Positions 1-8,142 are shown, counted from the stretch's first letter. The stretch: 16,192 bases of DNA from Frankiales bacterium (GCA_025465145.1 JAODNS010000134.1:1-16192), one strand, 5' to 3'. The notes: generated from the letters alone by a model not told the origin. Made by a program: numbers and translations.

Positions 1-489
1 CTCGGGGTGCTGCGCGCAGACGGCCCGTCCACCGCGACTGCCCTGGCCGCCCGGCTGGGCGAGAGCAGCGGCACGACGAGCTACCACCTGCGCCAGCTCG
101 CGGCGGCCGACTTCGTGGTGGAGGACACCGAGCGCGGCAACGGCCGGGAGCGCTGGTGGCGGGCGTCGCAGCAGAGCACCCGGCTCGAGGTGACGGAGCT
201 GGACGACGAGCCGGCGACGCTGCAGGCGGTCGACGTCTACCTCGGCACGGTGGCGCGGCACCACGGCAGCCGGATCGAGCAGTGGGTCCGGGAGGGCCGG
301 AGCTGGCCCGACCGGTGGTGGGCCGCCGGCGGCATGTCGGACTTCCAGCTGTCGCTCACGGCCGCCGAGCTCGAGCGGCTCAACGACGAGGTCGAGCAGC
401 TGGTCGAGGGCTACCGGCGGGCGCCCAGGAAGGGCGACGAGCGGGTGGTGTTCCAGATGCAGGGCTTCCCGGTCCGGGAGCTGCCATGA
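1..489 (+). CDS. ArsR-family (winged-helix) transcriptional regulator, 5' end outside window
   Basis: The frame is open from base 1, so the gene probably starts upstream; an internal GTG at 7 would cut into the first helix. The visible 162 residues hold the DNA-binding part of an ArsR/HTH_20-type repressor. The helix-turn-helix core around residues 10-42 includes LAARLGESSGTTSYHLRQL, followed by a basic wing (FVVEDTERGNGRERWWRA). The C-terminal half is a charged, tryptophan-rich helical region that such regulators use for dimerisation. No clustered Cys/His metal site is visible, so a metal-sensing role is not supported. The stop overlaps the start of the MFS gene (ATGA, 486-489). The pair is therefore translationally coupled, and the protein probably controls that exporter. 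The ligand is unknown. Confidence 0.85.
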   Translation, partial: LGVLRADGPSTATALAARLGESSGTTSYHLRQLAAADFVVEDTERGNGRERWWRASQQSTRLEVTELDDEPATLQAVDVYLGTVARHHGSRIEQWVREGRSWPDRWWAAGGMSDFQLSLTAAELERLNDEVEQLVEGYRRAPRKGDERVVFQMQGFPVRELP

Positions 490-1775
490 GGCGGCCGTGG
501 CCGCTGCGGGCGCTGCTGACGGCCAACGCCATCTCGATCGGCGGCACCGCGATGACGCTGCTCGCGCTGCCGTGGTTCGTGCTCGTGACGACCGGGAGCG
601 CGGCGCGCACCGGCATCGTGGCCGCCTGCGAGACCGTGCCTCTGGTGCTCGCCGCCGGGCTGAGCGGTCCGTTCATCGACCGGATCGGCGCCCGGCGGGC
701 CGCTGTGCTGTCCGACGTGCTGAGCGCGGTCGGCATCGCGCTGGTGCCGCTGCTGCACGACTCGGTCGGCCTGCACTTCTGGCAGCTGTGCATCCTGGTC
801 GGCCTGGTCGGCCTCGTGCGGGCCCCCGGCGACACCGCCCGGCACGTGATGCTGCCCGGCCTGGTCGCGCTCGCCCAGATGCCGACGGAGCGGGCGACCA
901 GCGCGTACGACGGGGTGTCGCGCGGCGCCCGCATGCTCGGTGCGCCGCTGGCCGGCGCCCTCATCGCCGCGCTCGGCCCAGCGCACGTCCTGCTGCTCGA
1001 CGCCGGGACCTTCCTGCTCTCGGCCGCCCTCATCACCGCGGCGCTGCCGCCGGTGCCGGTGGAGTCCGTGTCGGAGCACGACGGCTACTTCCGGCAGCTG
1101 CGAGAGGGGGTGCAGGGCCTGCGCGCCGATCGGCTGCTGCTCGGCGTCGTCACCATGGTGATGCTCACCAACATGCTCGACGCCGCCTGGTCGTCGGTGC
1201 TGCTGCCGGTCTACAGCCGGAACGTCCTCGACAGCAGCGTCGCGCTCGGCGCGCTGTTCGGGGTCTTCAGCCTGGGTGCGCTGGTCGGCACCGTGCTCTA
1301 CGGCATCGTGGGTCCGCGGCTGCCGCGCTGGCCGGTGTTCACGGCCGCCTTCCTCGTCTGCGGAGCGCCGCGCTTCGGCCTGGTAGCCGGCGACCCGCCG
1401 TACGAGCTGCTCCTGTTCGCACAGCTCGTCTGCGGGCTCGCCTGCGGCTGCCTGAACCCGATCCTCACCGCCATCTCGCTGGAGCGGGTGCCGCCGGCGC
1501 TGCGCAGCCGCGTCTACGGCGTCTCGGCCGCCGGCTCCGAGGCGGGAATGCCGCTCGGCGCGCTGCTCGCCGGGGTGTCCGTCGAGGGCCTCGGCCTGCA
1601 GGTGGCGCTCGTGATCACCGGGGTGGTCTACCTGGCGGTCACCTTGACCCCGCTGGTGTGGCGGTCGGTCTGGCGGCAGATGGACGCCACCCGCGGCCGG
1701 CTAGCGACGGCGAACGAGCACCTCGAGGCGGACACCGACCTGGTCGCCGACCTGCAGGGCGCCCAGGCTCGATGA
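486..1775 (+). CDS. MFS transporter (exporter type)
   Basis: A 429-residue integral membrane protein, consistent with a 12-helix major facilitator. I start it at ATG 486, which overlaps the regulator's stop; the frame stays open upstream, but that stretch lies antisense-like within the regulator gene. Hydrophobic helices alternate along the length. The loop between helices 2 and 3 carries the MFS motif A remnant GPFIDRIGARR (residues 61-71), typical of drug/proton antiporters. A cytoplasmic charged linker near residues 195-210 separates the two halves. The C-terminus ends in a hydrophilic tail of about 35 residues. Coupling to an ArsR-like regulator suggests a ligand-inducible efflux system; the substrate cannot be read from the sequence. 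Its last 25 codons overlap antisense the 3' end of the broken YceI gene. Confidence 0.88.
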   Translation: MRRPWPLRALLTANAISIGGTAMTLLALPWFVLVTTGSAARTGIVAACETVPLVLAAGLSGPFIDRIGARRAAVLSDVLSAVGIALVPLLHDSVGLHFWQLCILVGLVGLVRAPGDTARHVMLPGLVALAQMPTERATSAYDGVSRGARMLGAPLAGALIAALGPAHVLLLDAGTFLLSAALITAALPPVPVESVSEHDGYFRQLREGVQGLRADRLLLGVVTMVMLTNMLDAAWSSVLLPVYSRNVLDSSVALGALFGVFSLGALVGTVLYGIVGPRLPRWPVFTAAFLVCGAPRFGLVAGDPPYELLLFAQLVCGLACGCLNPILTAISLERVPPALRSRVYGVSAAGSEAGMPLGALLAGVSVEGLGLQVALVITGVVYLAVTLTPLVWRSVWRQMDATRGRLATANEHLEADTDLVADLQGAQAR

Positions 1776-2226
1776 GTACGGCGTGACCCCGTGGTGGGAC
1801 TGCGTGACGGCCGCGTGATGCGCTGACCTCCGCCCGCGTCGGCAGAGGTCACGTCCACCGCGACCGGCCTCGTCACGCCGCCGATCGCGAGGTCCCCCAG
1901 CAGCGACCAGCCGCCGGGCGCGGTCTGCACGGCTGTGCTCGTGAACACGACTGCGGGTTCCTGTCGGCCTTCAAGGTCCTGAGCGCGTTGTCCTTGATGC
2001 TGCGCTTGTCCCTGTCGGACAGGGGCTTCACCCCGCCCTCCCCGTTGAGCACCTCCAGGCTCGGCAGCTGAGCTCGCAGTTCGACCGAGACCGGGGTGTC
2101 GCCGTCGACCTCGGTGCGGCACTCCCAGGACGTGACGAGGAGCGTCAGCTCGTGGCCGGTCCGGGCCGCCTTGCCCTCCACGACGGTGCGCAGCAGCAGG
2201 CTGCCCTGCTCTCGGCCCACCGTCAT
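1701..2226 (-). pseudogene. YceI-like protein, broken by two -1 frameshifts
   Basis: Three successive reverse frames join into one YceI (lipocalin-like, isoprenoid-binding fold) protein. Frame one starts at ATG 2226 (GTG 2235 is an alternative) and runs through GHELTLLVTSWECRTEV to LKADRNPQ near 1952. Frame two continues VVFTSTAVQ, then GDLAIGGVTRPVAVDVTSA to about 1825. Frame three supplies VTQSHHGVTPYSSSLGALQV and ends at TAG 1701-1703. Each join is repaired by one extra base in a short run (CAG-TCG to CAGG-TCG; ATCAC to ATCCAC). The restored protein would be about 175 residues, the usual family length, so only the two frame breaks spoil it. The tail lies antisense to the MFS 3' end. It diverges from aidB with 61 bp between starts. 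True decay and consensus error cannot be separated from sequence alone. Confidence 0.8.
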
Positions 2227-2287
2227 CGTGTGCACCCACCGGATGATCGCTCACGCCGGGCCCTGGTGCGAGTGCGACGATGAGCGC

Positions 2288-3931
2288 ATGACGCTGCTCG
2301 ATCCCGAGACCACTCCCGGCGCCACCCACGAGGTGACCAACCAGCCTCCGGCGCTCGTCGGCCACGATGTCGCGCAGGACGCCGCGCTGCTCGAGGGCCT
2401 CGCCCGCGAGGGCGCTTCCTGGCACCTCCAGGACCTCCACCGCCTCGGCCGCCGGGCTGGTACCGCCGAGGCACAGCAGTGGGGCGTCGAGGCCAACGCC
2501 AACGAGCCGGTGCTGAGGACGCACGACCGCTACGGGCATCGGGTCGACGAGGTCGAGTTCCACCCGTCGTGGCACCGGCTCATGGACGTCGCCGTCTCCG
2601 AGGGCCTGGCCGCCGCGCCATGGGCGTCGTCGCAGCCGGGTGCGCAGGTCGCGCGGGCCGCGGGCTTCTACACCTGGAGCCAGGTCGAGGGCGGCCACGG
2701 CTGCCCCATCTCGATGACCTGCGCCGTGGTGCCGGCGCTGCGCCTGCAGCCCGACCTGGCGGCGGTCTACGAGCCGCTGCTCACCAGCCGCGTCTACGAC
2801 CCGGGCCTGCGCACGCCGGCCACCAAGCGCGGCCTGCTGGCGGGCATGGGGATGACCGAGAAGCAGGGCGGCTCCGACGTCCGCGCGAACACCACCACCG
2901 CCACGCCGGCCGGGGACGGCACCTTCCTGCTGCGCGGGCACAAGTGGTTCACCAGCGCCCCGATGTGCGACCTGTTCCTGGTGCTGGCGCAGGCGCCGGG
3001 CGGGCTGTCGTGCCTGCTCGTGCCCCGGGTGCTGCCCGACGGCAGCCGCAACACCTTCCGCATCCAGCGGCTGAAGGACAAGCTGGGCAACCGCTCCAAC
3101 GCCTCGAGCGAGCCGGAGTTCGACGGCACCGTCGCCTGGCTCGTCGGCGAGGAGGGGCGCGGAGTCCGGACGATCATCGAGATGGTCTCGATGACCCGTC
3201 TCGACTGCGTCATCGGCTCGGCAGCGCTCATGCGCCAGGCGCTCGTGCAGGCCATCCACCACGCGAGCCACCGCAGCGCCTTCGGCAGCCGCCTCGTCGA
3301 CAAGCCGCTCATGCAGAACGTGCTGGCCGACCTGGCGCTCGAGTCGGAGGCCTCGACCACCCTGATGATGCGCTTGGCCGGTGCGGTCGACCGGGCGAAC
3401 ACCGGCGACGCCCAGGAGCAGGCCTTCAAGCGGCTGGCCGTCGCGGTCGGGAAGTACTGGGTCACCAAGCGCACGCCCGTCTTCGCCGGCGAGGCGCTGG
3501 AGTGCCTCGGTGGCAACGGCTACGTCGAGGAGTCCGGGATGCCACGGCTCTACCGCGAGGCCCCGCTGAACTCGGTCTGGGAGGGCTCGGGCAACGTCAA
3601 CGCCCTCGACGTGCTGCGGGCCATGGCCCGCGAGCCGGAGTCGGTGGAGGCGTTCTTCGGCGAGGTCGCGCTGGCCGACGACGCCCGCATCACGGCCGCG
3701 GTGAGCGACCTGCAGAAGGACCTGGGGGAGGCCGACGAGGTCACCGCCCGCCGGCTGGTCGAGCGGCTGGCCCTGGTGCTGCAGGCGTCCCTGCTGGTGC
3801 GGCACGCGCCGACGACCGTCGCGGACGCCTTCTGCGCCTCGCGCCTGGCCGGCGACTGGGGCAACGCCTTCGGCACCTTGCCGCGCGGCCTGGGCCTCGC
3901 CGGCATCGTCGAACGGGCCGCGCCGCGCTGA
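2288..3931 (+). CDS. aidB: AidB-like acyl-CoA dehydrogenase
   Basis: A 547-residue flavoprotein that matches E. coli AidB (541 aa) from end to end. Recognisable blocks are the N-terminal NQPPALVGHDV and LAREGASW, then FHPSWHRLM, GMGMTEKQGGSDV (around residue 187), GHKWFTSAPMCDLFLVLAQ, RLKDKLGNRSNASSEPEF and LYREAPLNSVWEGSGN (around 422-437). The C-terminal helical extension unique to the AidB branch is present. In E. coli AidB is part of the adaptive response to DNA alkylation and binds FAD and DNA; its exact activity is unsettled. No ada, alkA or alkB lies nearby, so an alkylation role here is inferred. ATG 2288 fits the family N-terminus. An in-frame ATG at 2243 would add 15 residues. It is divergent from the broken YceI gene and convergent with the aldo/keto reductase relic. 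Confidence 0.9.
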   Translation: MTLLDPETTPGATHEVTNQPPALVGHDVAQDAALLEGLAREGASWHLQDLHRLGRRAGTAEAQQWGVEANANEPVLRTHDRYGHRVDEVEFHPSWHRLMDVAVSEGLAAAPWASSQPGAQVARAAGFYTWSQVEGGHGCPISMTCAVVPALRLQPDLAAVYEPLLTSRVYDPGLRTPATKRGLLAGMGMTEKQGGSDVRANTTTATPAGDGTFLLRGHKWFTSAPMCDLFLVLAQAPGGLSCLLVPRVLPDGSRNTFRIQRLKDKLGNRSNASSEPEFDGTVAWLVGEEGRGVRTIIEMVSMTRLDCVIGSAALMRQALVQAIHHASHRSAFGSRLVDKPLMQNVLADLALESEASTTLMMRLAGAVDRANTGDAQEQAFKRLAVAVGKYWVTKRTPVFAGEALECLGGNGYVEESGMPRLYREAPLNSVWEGSGNVNALDVLRAMAREPESVEAFFGEVALADDARITAAVSDLQKDLGEADEVTARRLVERLALVLQASLLVRHAPTTVADAFCASRLAGDWGNAFGTLPRGLGLAGIVERAAPR

Positions 3932-3936
3932 CGCCC

Positions 3937-3972
3937 GGAGCTTTTTCCCTGTCCTGACCGGGACGAAGCTCC
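3937..3972 (+). terminator. Hairpin between convergent aidB and aldo/keto reductase relic
   Basis: Five bases after the aidB stop, GGAGCTT (3937-3943) is the exact inverse of AAGCTCC (3966-3972). GTCC/GGAC pairing is possible inside the loop. A run of five T lies in the left arm rather than after the stem, so it is not a classic intrinsic terminator on either strand. Its place between converging genes supports a termination role. Confidence 0.4.
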
Positions 3973-3987
3973 ACCAGGGGCCGGGCC

Positions 3988-4745
3988 CTAGCGGTCCAAC
4001 GGGCGCATGTCGGCGTAGCGGTCGCCCACGACCGCGTCGGCGACCTCCTCCAGCAGGAGGAGCTCGTCGGCCGTCGGGGTCACGTCCTCGCCGAGGTCGG
4101 TGAGCGAGGTGACGGCGTCGGTGAGGAACCCGCGGCCGAGCGGTGAGTAGGCCACCCGGCCGACGCCGGGCTCGCGCATCGTCGGCAGCACCGACCGCTC
4201 GAGGTCACGGCTGAACAGGCTGTACTCGCTCTGCACGGCGGGATCGGGTGCACCGCGACGGCCCGGCGCAGCGTGGCGGCTGAGCGCTCCGACAGCCCGA
4301 GATGCCGCACCTTGCCGGCCGCGACCAGCTCGGCCATCGCGCCGACGGTCTCCTCGATGGGCACCCGACCCGGTGCTGGTAGTACAGGTCGAGGTGGTCG
4401 ACGCCCAGCCGCTGCAGCGACGCGTTGCAGGACTGGCGGACGTACCCGGCGTCACCGCGGATGCCCAGCCGGGTGCCCTCGGCATCGCGGACGACGCCGA
4501 ACTTGGTCGCGAGCTGCACCTGCTCGCGGCGGCCCGGGATGGCCCGGCCGACCAGCTGCTCGTTGTGAACGGCCCGTAGATGTCGCTGGTGTCGAGGAAC
4601 GTGACGCCCAGCTCCAGCGCCCGGTGGATGGTCGCGATCGACTCGCTGTCGTCGCCCTCGCCGTAGAACTCGCTCATCCCCATGCAGCCCAGCCCCTGGG
4701 CCGAGACGACCAGCGCGCCGCCGAGGAGCGGGTGGGTTGCATCAT
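3988..4745 (-). pseudogene. Aldo/keto reductase (AKR13/YhdN-like), multiply frameshifted and internally deleted
   Basis: Reverse-strand pieces in all three frames add up to an NADPH-dependent aldo/keto reductase. From ATG 4745 (GGAG just upstream) the order is MMQPTR; frame shift; GGALVVSAQGLGCMGMSEFY to FLDTSDIYGPF; shift near 4565; NEQLVGRAIPG, QLATKFGVV and HLDLYYQHRV; shift near 4370; VPIEETVGAMAELVAAGKVR; shift near 4230; AVQSEYSLFSRDLERSVLP, YSPLGRGFLT and the C-terminus RYADMRPLDR. The catalytic Asp, Tyr, Lys and His contexts are still visible. After LTDLGED about 80-90 residues of the family are missing: the region holding the NADPH-binding GTK motif. The next segment is only the tail (TADELLLLEEV). 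All four frame changes are -1. The missing cofactor segment makes this a non-functional relic, not merely a sequencing error. Confidence 0.85.
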
Positions 4746-4823
4746 GGGCTGGCTCCGGGTGAGATCTCCACCTTCCACATCGACCAGCGGGCCCGGTCGA
4801 AGATCCCGATGGGCCCGCGGGTG

Positions 4824-5016
4824 GCCGCGGCGGAGCGGCACGCTCACGACCGAGGCCGTACGGCGACTTCGTGTGCGCGCCGGCGGTCCGGGCCCCGCGG
4901 CGACCGACGCCGTACGGCGACTGTGCGGCCCCGCACACGAACGGCCCGGCCGCGGCGGAGCGCCCGCACACGAACGGCCCGGTCGCGGCGGAGCGGCACG
5001 CTCACGACCGACGCCG
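4824..5016. repeat. Cluster of shuffled direct repeats in intergenic DNA
   Basis: The 286-bp gap between the aldo/keto reductase relic and the ceramidase-like gene has no convincing gene but contains related modules. A 32-bp unit beginning CCGCACACGAACGGCCCGG occurs at 4931-4962 and again at 4964-4995 with one mismatch (33-bp period). A 33-bp unit beginning CGCGGCGGAGCGGCACGCTC occurs at 4826-4858 and 4984-5016 with one mismatch. A third module, GACCGA(g/c)GCCGTACGGCGACT, occurs at 4848-4868 and 4901-4921, and contains the palindromes GCCGTACGGC (4855-4864) and CGCCGTACGGCG (4908-4919). I recognise no named repeat family. The reverse-strand ORF that crosses this stretch is low-complexity Arg/Ala/Pro and is unlikely to be a protein. 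Confidence 0.7.
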
Positions 5017-5032
5017 GCCAGCGGCCTGCGGG

Positions 5033-6706
5033 CTACTTGAGGGCCGCGAGCGCCGCGAGCGTGGTCTCGAGGGCACCGTCGCCCACGCACCGGTCAATGG
5101 CGTAGCTGTCCTCGTAGTTGACGAAGACGTAGCCGCCGAACGCGAAGCCGAGGCCCTGCTGGCCGACGCGGTTCAGCTCGAACGACTGCGGCATGTACCC
5201 GAGCGCGTCGTTGACCTGCGCCAGCGGGAACGTGACCTTGCCCGGGTTCTTCTCCTTGATGGTGTTGGTCAGGTTCGAGAACTCCTCGCCGGCGCCGGTG
5301 GAGAACACCACCTGCGAGCCGATCTTCGCGACGGTGATCGGCAGCTCCACAGACTGCGGCGAGGCGGAGACGCACGGCGCGGTCTCGTTCTCGCCGACGG
5401 TCACGGCGGCGGGCACCGGGTCGAACTTGCGGTCGAAGAAGCCGGGCGTCCCGAGTGCGTCGAGCGGAGCGTTCGTGATGGGGGAGCGGTACGAGGTCTG
5501 CGCGACGCGCACGACCGGCTCCGTGACGACGGTGCCCTGGCCGGTCGCGGGCAGCAGGTCGGCGAGCCGAGTGCCGATGCCGGTACCGCCGGAGGCGGAC
5601 ATGTTGCCCAGGCCGGTCATGAAGTGCAGGCCGATGCCGCCGAAGCGGTCCTCGAGGCGCTTCTCGAAGTAGCCCACCCAGTCGCTGCTCGCGACGCCGC
5701 CGTTGGTGCCGCGGGTGGTCGGGTGCGCGGCGTAGGCGCCCACGGTCGCGATGACCTGTGGCGCGTCGTGCTTCTTGCCGCCGGCGGCCGGCACGGCGAC
5801 TGCGCGCAGCCACGCCAGCGACTGCTCCTCGGCGGCGCGGTAGGTGTCCCGCCGCTCGCCGTTGAAGGCACGCGCCTCGATCTCGCCGGTCTCCAGCGTG
5901 GCCGGCACCATGGACGCCAGCGCCTGCTTCGCGGTGGCCTTGATGCTGTCGGTGATCTGGGCCATGTACCAGTCGGGGACGAAGCCCCAGCCGCCGATGA
6001 AGTCCGGCCCGCTGTGCGAGTGGGTCGCGTGCAGGATGAACGACTCGGGCTTGGCGCCCAGCGCCTTGAGCTCCGGGTCAGCCGCGAGGGCCGCGCTGAT
6101 CTGCTTCGCGCCGCAGTCGGTGCACTTGCTCTTGTAGTCCCAGAGCCAGCCCTCGGCGTCGATGACCGTCATGACGAACGGCGTGCCGTTCTTGCTCATC
6201 GCGATGCTGCGCACCCACAGGCCGAGCTCGCTGTCGAAGGCCTTCACCGGATTCGCGGGGCCGATCCCGAAGCCGCCCATGTAGATGCAGTCCGGGTTCT
6301 CGTGCCACGGCGAGCCGCTGGTGACGATGCCGTCCGGCGCGTCGGCGATGACCTTGTCGAGCTTGGCCAGCACGGTCTCGTCCATGCGCTGGCACTCGGT
6401 CGGGTCCGTCTCCCAGCGGGCGCCGGGGAACCGCGCCGCCATGTCGGCCGGCCTCGGCAGCATGGAGGCCTTCGCCGCACCGACCAGCAGCTGGTCGCCG
6501 GCAGTGCTGACCGTCGCGCTGATCGCCTCGCCCGCGTGCGAGTCGACGTCGCCGGCGCCGCGGACTGCGGCCGACGCGGGTGCCGACACCTCGGACGTCG
6601 CGGACGGCACCGGGAGAGGCGAGATGCCGATCCCGGCCCAGGCGGCCGAGACCATCAGGGTCCCGGTCATGCCGGCGATCAGGGTCGAGCGGACGACGGT
6701 GCGCAT
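5033..6706 (-). CDS. Secreted neutral/alkaline ceramidase-like hydrolase
   Basis: A 557-residue protein starting at ATG 6706 behind GGGAG. The frame is open further upstream, but only this start gives an N-terminal signal peptide: basic MRTVVR, a hydrophobic core and a likely AWA cleavage site at 22-24. It resembles the alkaline ceramidase N-terminal family, zinc amidases that cleave ceramide to sphingosine and fatty acid. Visible family features are the zinc-histidine block HATHSHSGPD (226-235), a second histidine in YAAHPTT (H328), GNMSAS at 367-372 where the classical enzyme has its GDVSPN serine loop, GAGEEF (471-476) and the tyrosine context LGYMPQ (502-507). The GDVSPN motif is altered, so the substrate may not be ceramide. 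The gene is monocistronic and divergent from the M16 pair; the repeat cluster lies just beyond its stop. Confidence 0.8.
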   Translation of the reverse strand: MRTVVRSTLIAGMTGTLMVSAAWAGIGISPLPVPSATSEVSAPASAAVRGAGDVDSHAGEAISATVSTAGDQLLVGAAKASMLPRPADMAARFPGARWETDPTECQRMDETVLAKLDKVIADAPDGIVTSGSPWHENPDCIYMGGFGIGPANPVKAFDSELGLWVRSIAMSKNGTPFVMTVIDAEGWLWDYKSKCTDCGAKQISAALAADPELKALGAKPESFILHATHSHSGPDFIGGWGFVPDWYMAQITDSIKATAKQALASMVPATLETGEIEARAFNGERRDTYRAAEEQSLAWLRAVAVPAAGGKKHDAPQVIATVGAYAAHPTTRGTNGGVASSDWVGYFEKRLEDRFGGIGLHFMTGLGNMSASGGTGIGTRLADLLPATGQGTVVTEPVVRVAQTSYRSPITNAPLDALGTPGFFDRKFDPVPAAVTVGENETAPCVSASPQSVELPITVAKIGSQVVFSTGAGEEFSNLTNTIKEKNPGKVTFPLAQVNDALGYMPQSFELNRVGQQGLGFAFGGYVFVNYEDSYAIDRCVGDGALETTLAALAALK

Positions 6707-6829
6707 GGCGGGAGCTCCCAGGAGTTCGAGGTGCCCTCTGCTTTCGCCGTACGGGACAGCTCTCCTGCGAGGACGGCGCACGAGCCGCAGGCGCTCTCGT
6801 TGTGACGAGCCACAAGGGCAGCGGTCGGC

Positions 6830-6843
6830 TAGCGTCCGTCCCC
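6830..6843 (+). promoter_or_regulatory. Probable -10 element for leaderless M16 peptidase mRNA
   Basis: TAGCGT at 6830-6835 fits the actinobacterial -10 consensus TANNNT. It ends 8 bases before GTG 6844, the spacing expected if transcription begins at or next to the start codon. No Shine-Dalgarno precedes that GTG. A -35 element at normal spacing is not obvious. Confidence 0.5.
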
Positions 6844-8142
6844 GTGCCACCCCGCGCCAGAACGCCGTCCCTGACCCTCGACAGGTTCTCGCTCGACAAC
6901 GGCCTGCGCGTCGTCGTCAGCCCCGACCGCACCAGCCCGGTCGTGGCCGTGGCCGTCTACTACGACGTCGGGATGCGCAGCGAGCCGGAGGGCCGCACCG
7001 GCTTCGCCCACCTGTTCGAGCACATGATGTTCCAGGGCTCGGCGAGCCTCGGGAAGACCGAGCACTTCACGTACGTCCAGGGCAGTGGCGGCACCCTCAA
7101 CGGCTCGACGCACCTCGACTACACGAACTACTACGAGGTGCTGCCGAGCAACGCCACCGAGCTCGCGCTGTTCCTCGAGGCCGACCGGATGCGCAGCATC
7201 GCGCTCACCCAGGAGAACCTCGACAACCAGGTCGCGGTCGTCCAGAACGAGATCCGCGTCAACGTGCAGAACCGGCCGTACGGCGGCTACCCGTGGCTCA
7301 AGCTGCCGCCCGTCCTCTACGACTCCTTCGCCAACACGCACGACGGCTACGGCTCGTTCGTCGACCTGGAGTCCGCCACCCTCGAGGACGCCGCGCAGTT
7401 CTTCGACCGCTACTACGCGCCGGGCAACGCCGTGCTGACGGTCGTGGGCGACGTCGACCCCGACCAGGTGCGGACCTGGGTCGAGGAGCAGTACGGCGAC
7501 ATCCCCGGCCGCGCGACGCCGGAGCGGCCGTCGTTCTCCGAGCCGCCCCTGACGGCCGAGCGGCGCGAGGTGGCCCACGACCGGCTCGCCCCGGCTCCGG
7601 CGGTCTCGATGGCGTGGCGGACGCCGGACCCGGCGGACCTCGCCACCTTCCTGCCGTACGTCGTGCTGGCGGAGGTCCTCACGGACGGCGACGCCGCGCG
7701 GCTGCAGGACCGGATGCTGCTCCGCGACCGGTCCGTCCTGAGCGTCGGCGGCTACGTCGGCATCATGGGCGACCCGCTGGACGCCCGTGATCCCACGCCG
7801 CTGATCGTCGACGTCCACCACCCGGCAGAGACCTCCGCCGACACCGTGCTCGCGACGGTCGATGACGAGATCGCCAGGCTCGCCGAGGGCGGCCTGCGCG
7901 ACGGCGAGCTGCAGCGCACCGTCGCGCGCATGACCGCGCGGTACCTGCGCGAGATCGACCCGGCCCTCGGCCGCGCGCAGCAGCTCGCCGTGTTCGAGCA
8001 GCAGCGCGACCGCGCCGAGCTGACGACGGAGCTGCCCGATCTGCTGGCCCAGGTCGTCGCCGACGACGTGCAGGCGGCCGCCGCCACCCTGCGCCCCGAC
8101 AACCGCGCGGTGCTGGAGCTCCGCCCCGGGAGCGACCAGTGA
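6844..8142 (+). CDS. M16 family zinc metallopeptidase, catalytic subunit
   Basis: A 432-residue insulinase/pitrilysin-family (M16) peptidase. The inverted zinc motif HLFEH is at residues 56-60, inside FAHLFEHMMFQGS. The distal zinc glutamate is E136 in VVQNEIR, 76 residues after H60, as the family requires. Other matches are LDNGLRVVV at the N-terminus and YYAPGNAVLTVVGDV. There is no signal peptide, so it is probably cytoplasmic. GTG 6844 is chosen because it lies directly after a -10-like TAGCGT with no Shine-Dalgarno, suggesting leaderless translation; GTG 6802 in frame is an alternative. Its stop overlaps the start of a second M16 gene (GTGA). The two products probably form the heterodimeric clamshell of M16B peptidases, this one supplying the metal site. 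The substrate is unknown. Confidence 0.92.
   Translation: MPPRARTPSLTLDRFSLDNGLRVVVSPDRTSPVVAVAVYYDVGMRSEPEGRTGFAHLFEHMMFQGSASLGKTEHFTYVQGSGGTLNGSTHLDYTNYYEVLPSNATELALFLEADRMRSIALTQENLDNQVAVVQNEIRVNVQNRPYGGYPWLKLPPVLYDSFANTHDGYGSFVDLESATLEDAAQFFDRYYAPGNAVLTVVGDVDPDQVRTWVEEQYGDIPGRATPERPSFSEPPLTAERREVAHDRLAPAPAVSMAWRTPDPADLATFLPYVVLAEVLTDGDAARLQDRMLLRDRSVLSVGGYVGIMGDPLDARDPTPLIVDVHHPAETSADTVLATVDDEIARLAEGGLRDGELQRTVARMTARYLREIDPALGRAQQLAVFEQQRDRAELTTELPDLLAQVVADDVQAAAATLRPDNRAVLELRPGSDQ

Noticed and set aside
156..485. N-terminal extension of the MFS frame from ATG 156
   Set aside because: It overlaps the regulator gene and encodes low-complexity Arg/Gly/Ala; membrane protein sequence begins only at ATG 486.
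1628..3805. 725-residue reverse open frame across MFS end, YceI and aidB
   Set aside because: Most of it is Arg/Gly/Ala/His-rich antisense shadow of aidB; only its end carries genuine YceI segments, annotated as part of the pseudogene.
4824..5016. CRISPR array
   Set aside because: The repeats are adjacent or irregularly spaced, in mixed order, with no uniform unique spacers and no cas genes nearby.
4871..6805. 644-residue forward open frame opposite the ceramidase-like gene
   Set aside because: Low-complexity composition with no family signal; the reverse strand has a signal peptide and conserved motifs.
6707..6850. Upstream start of the ceramidase-like protein near 6850
   Set aside because: It would place 48 Arg-rich residues before the signal peptide and overlap the divergent M16 start; ATG 6706 has a Shine-Dalgarno.
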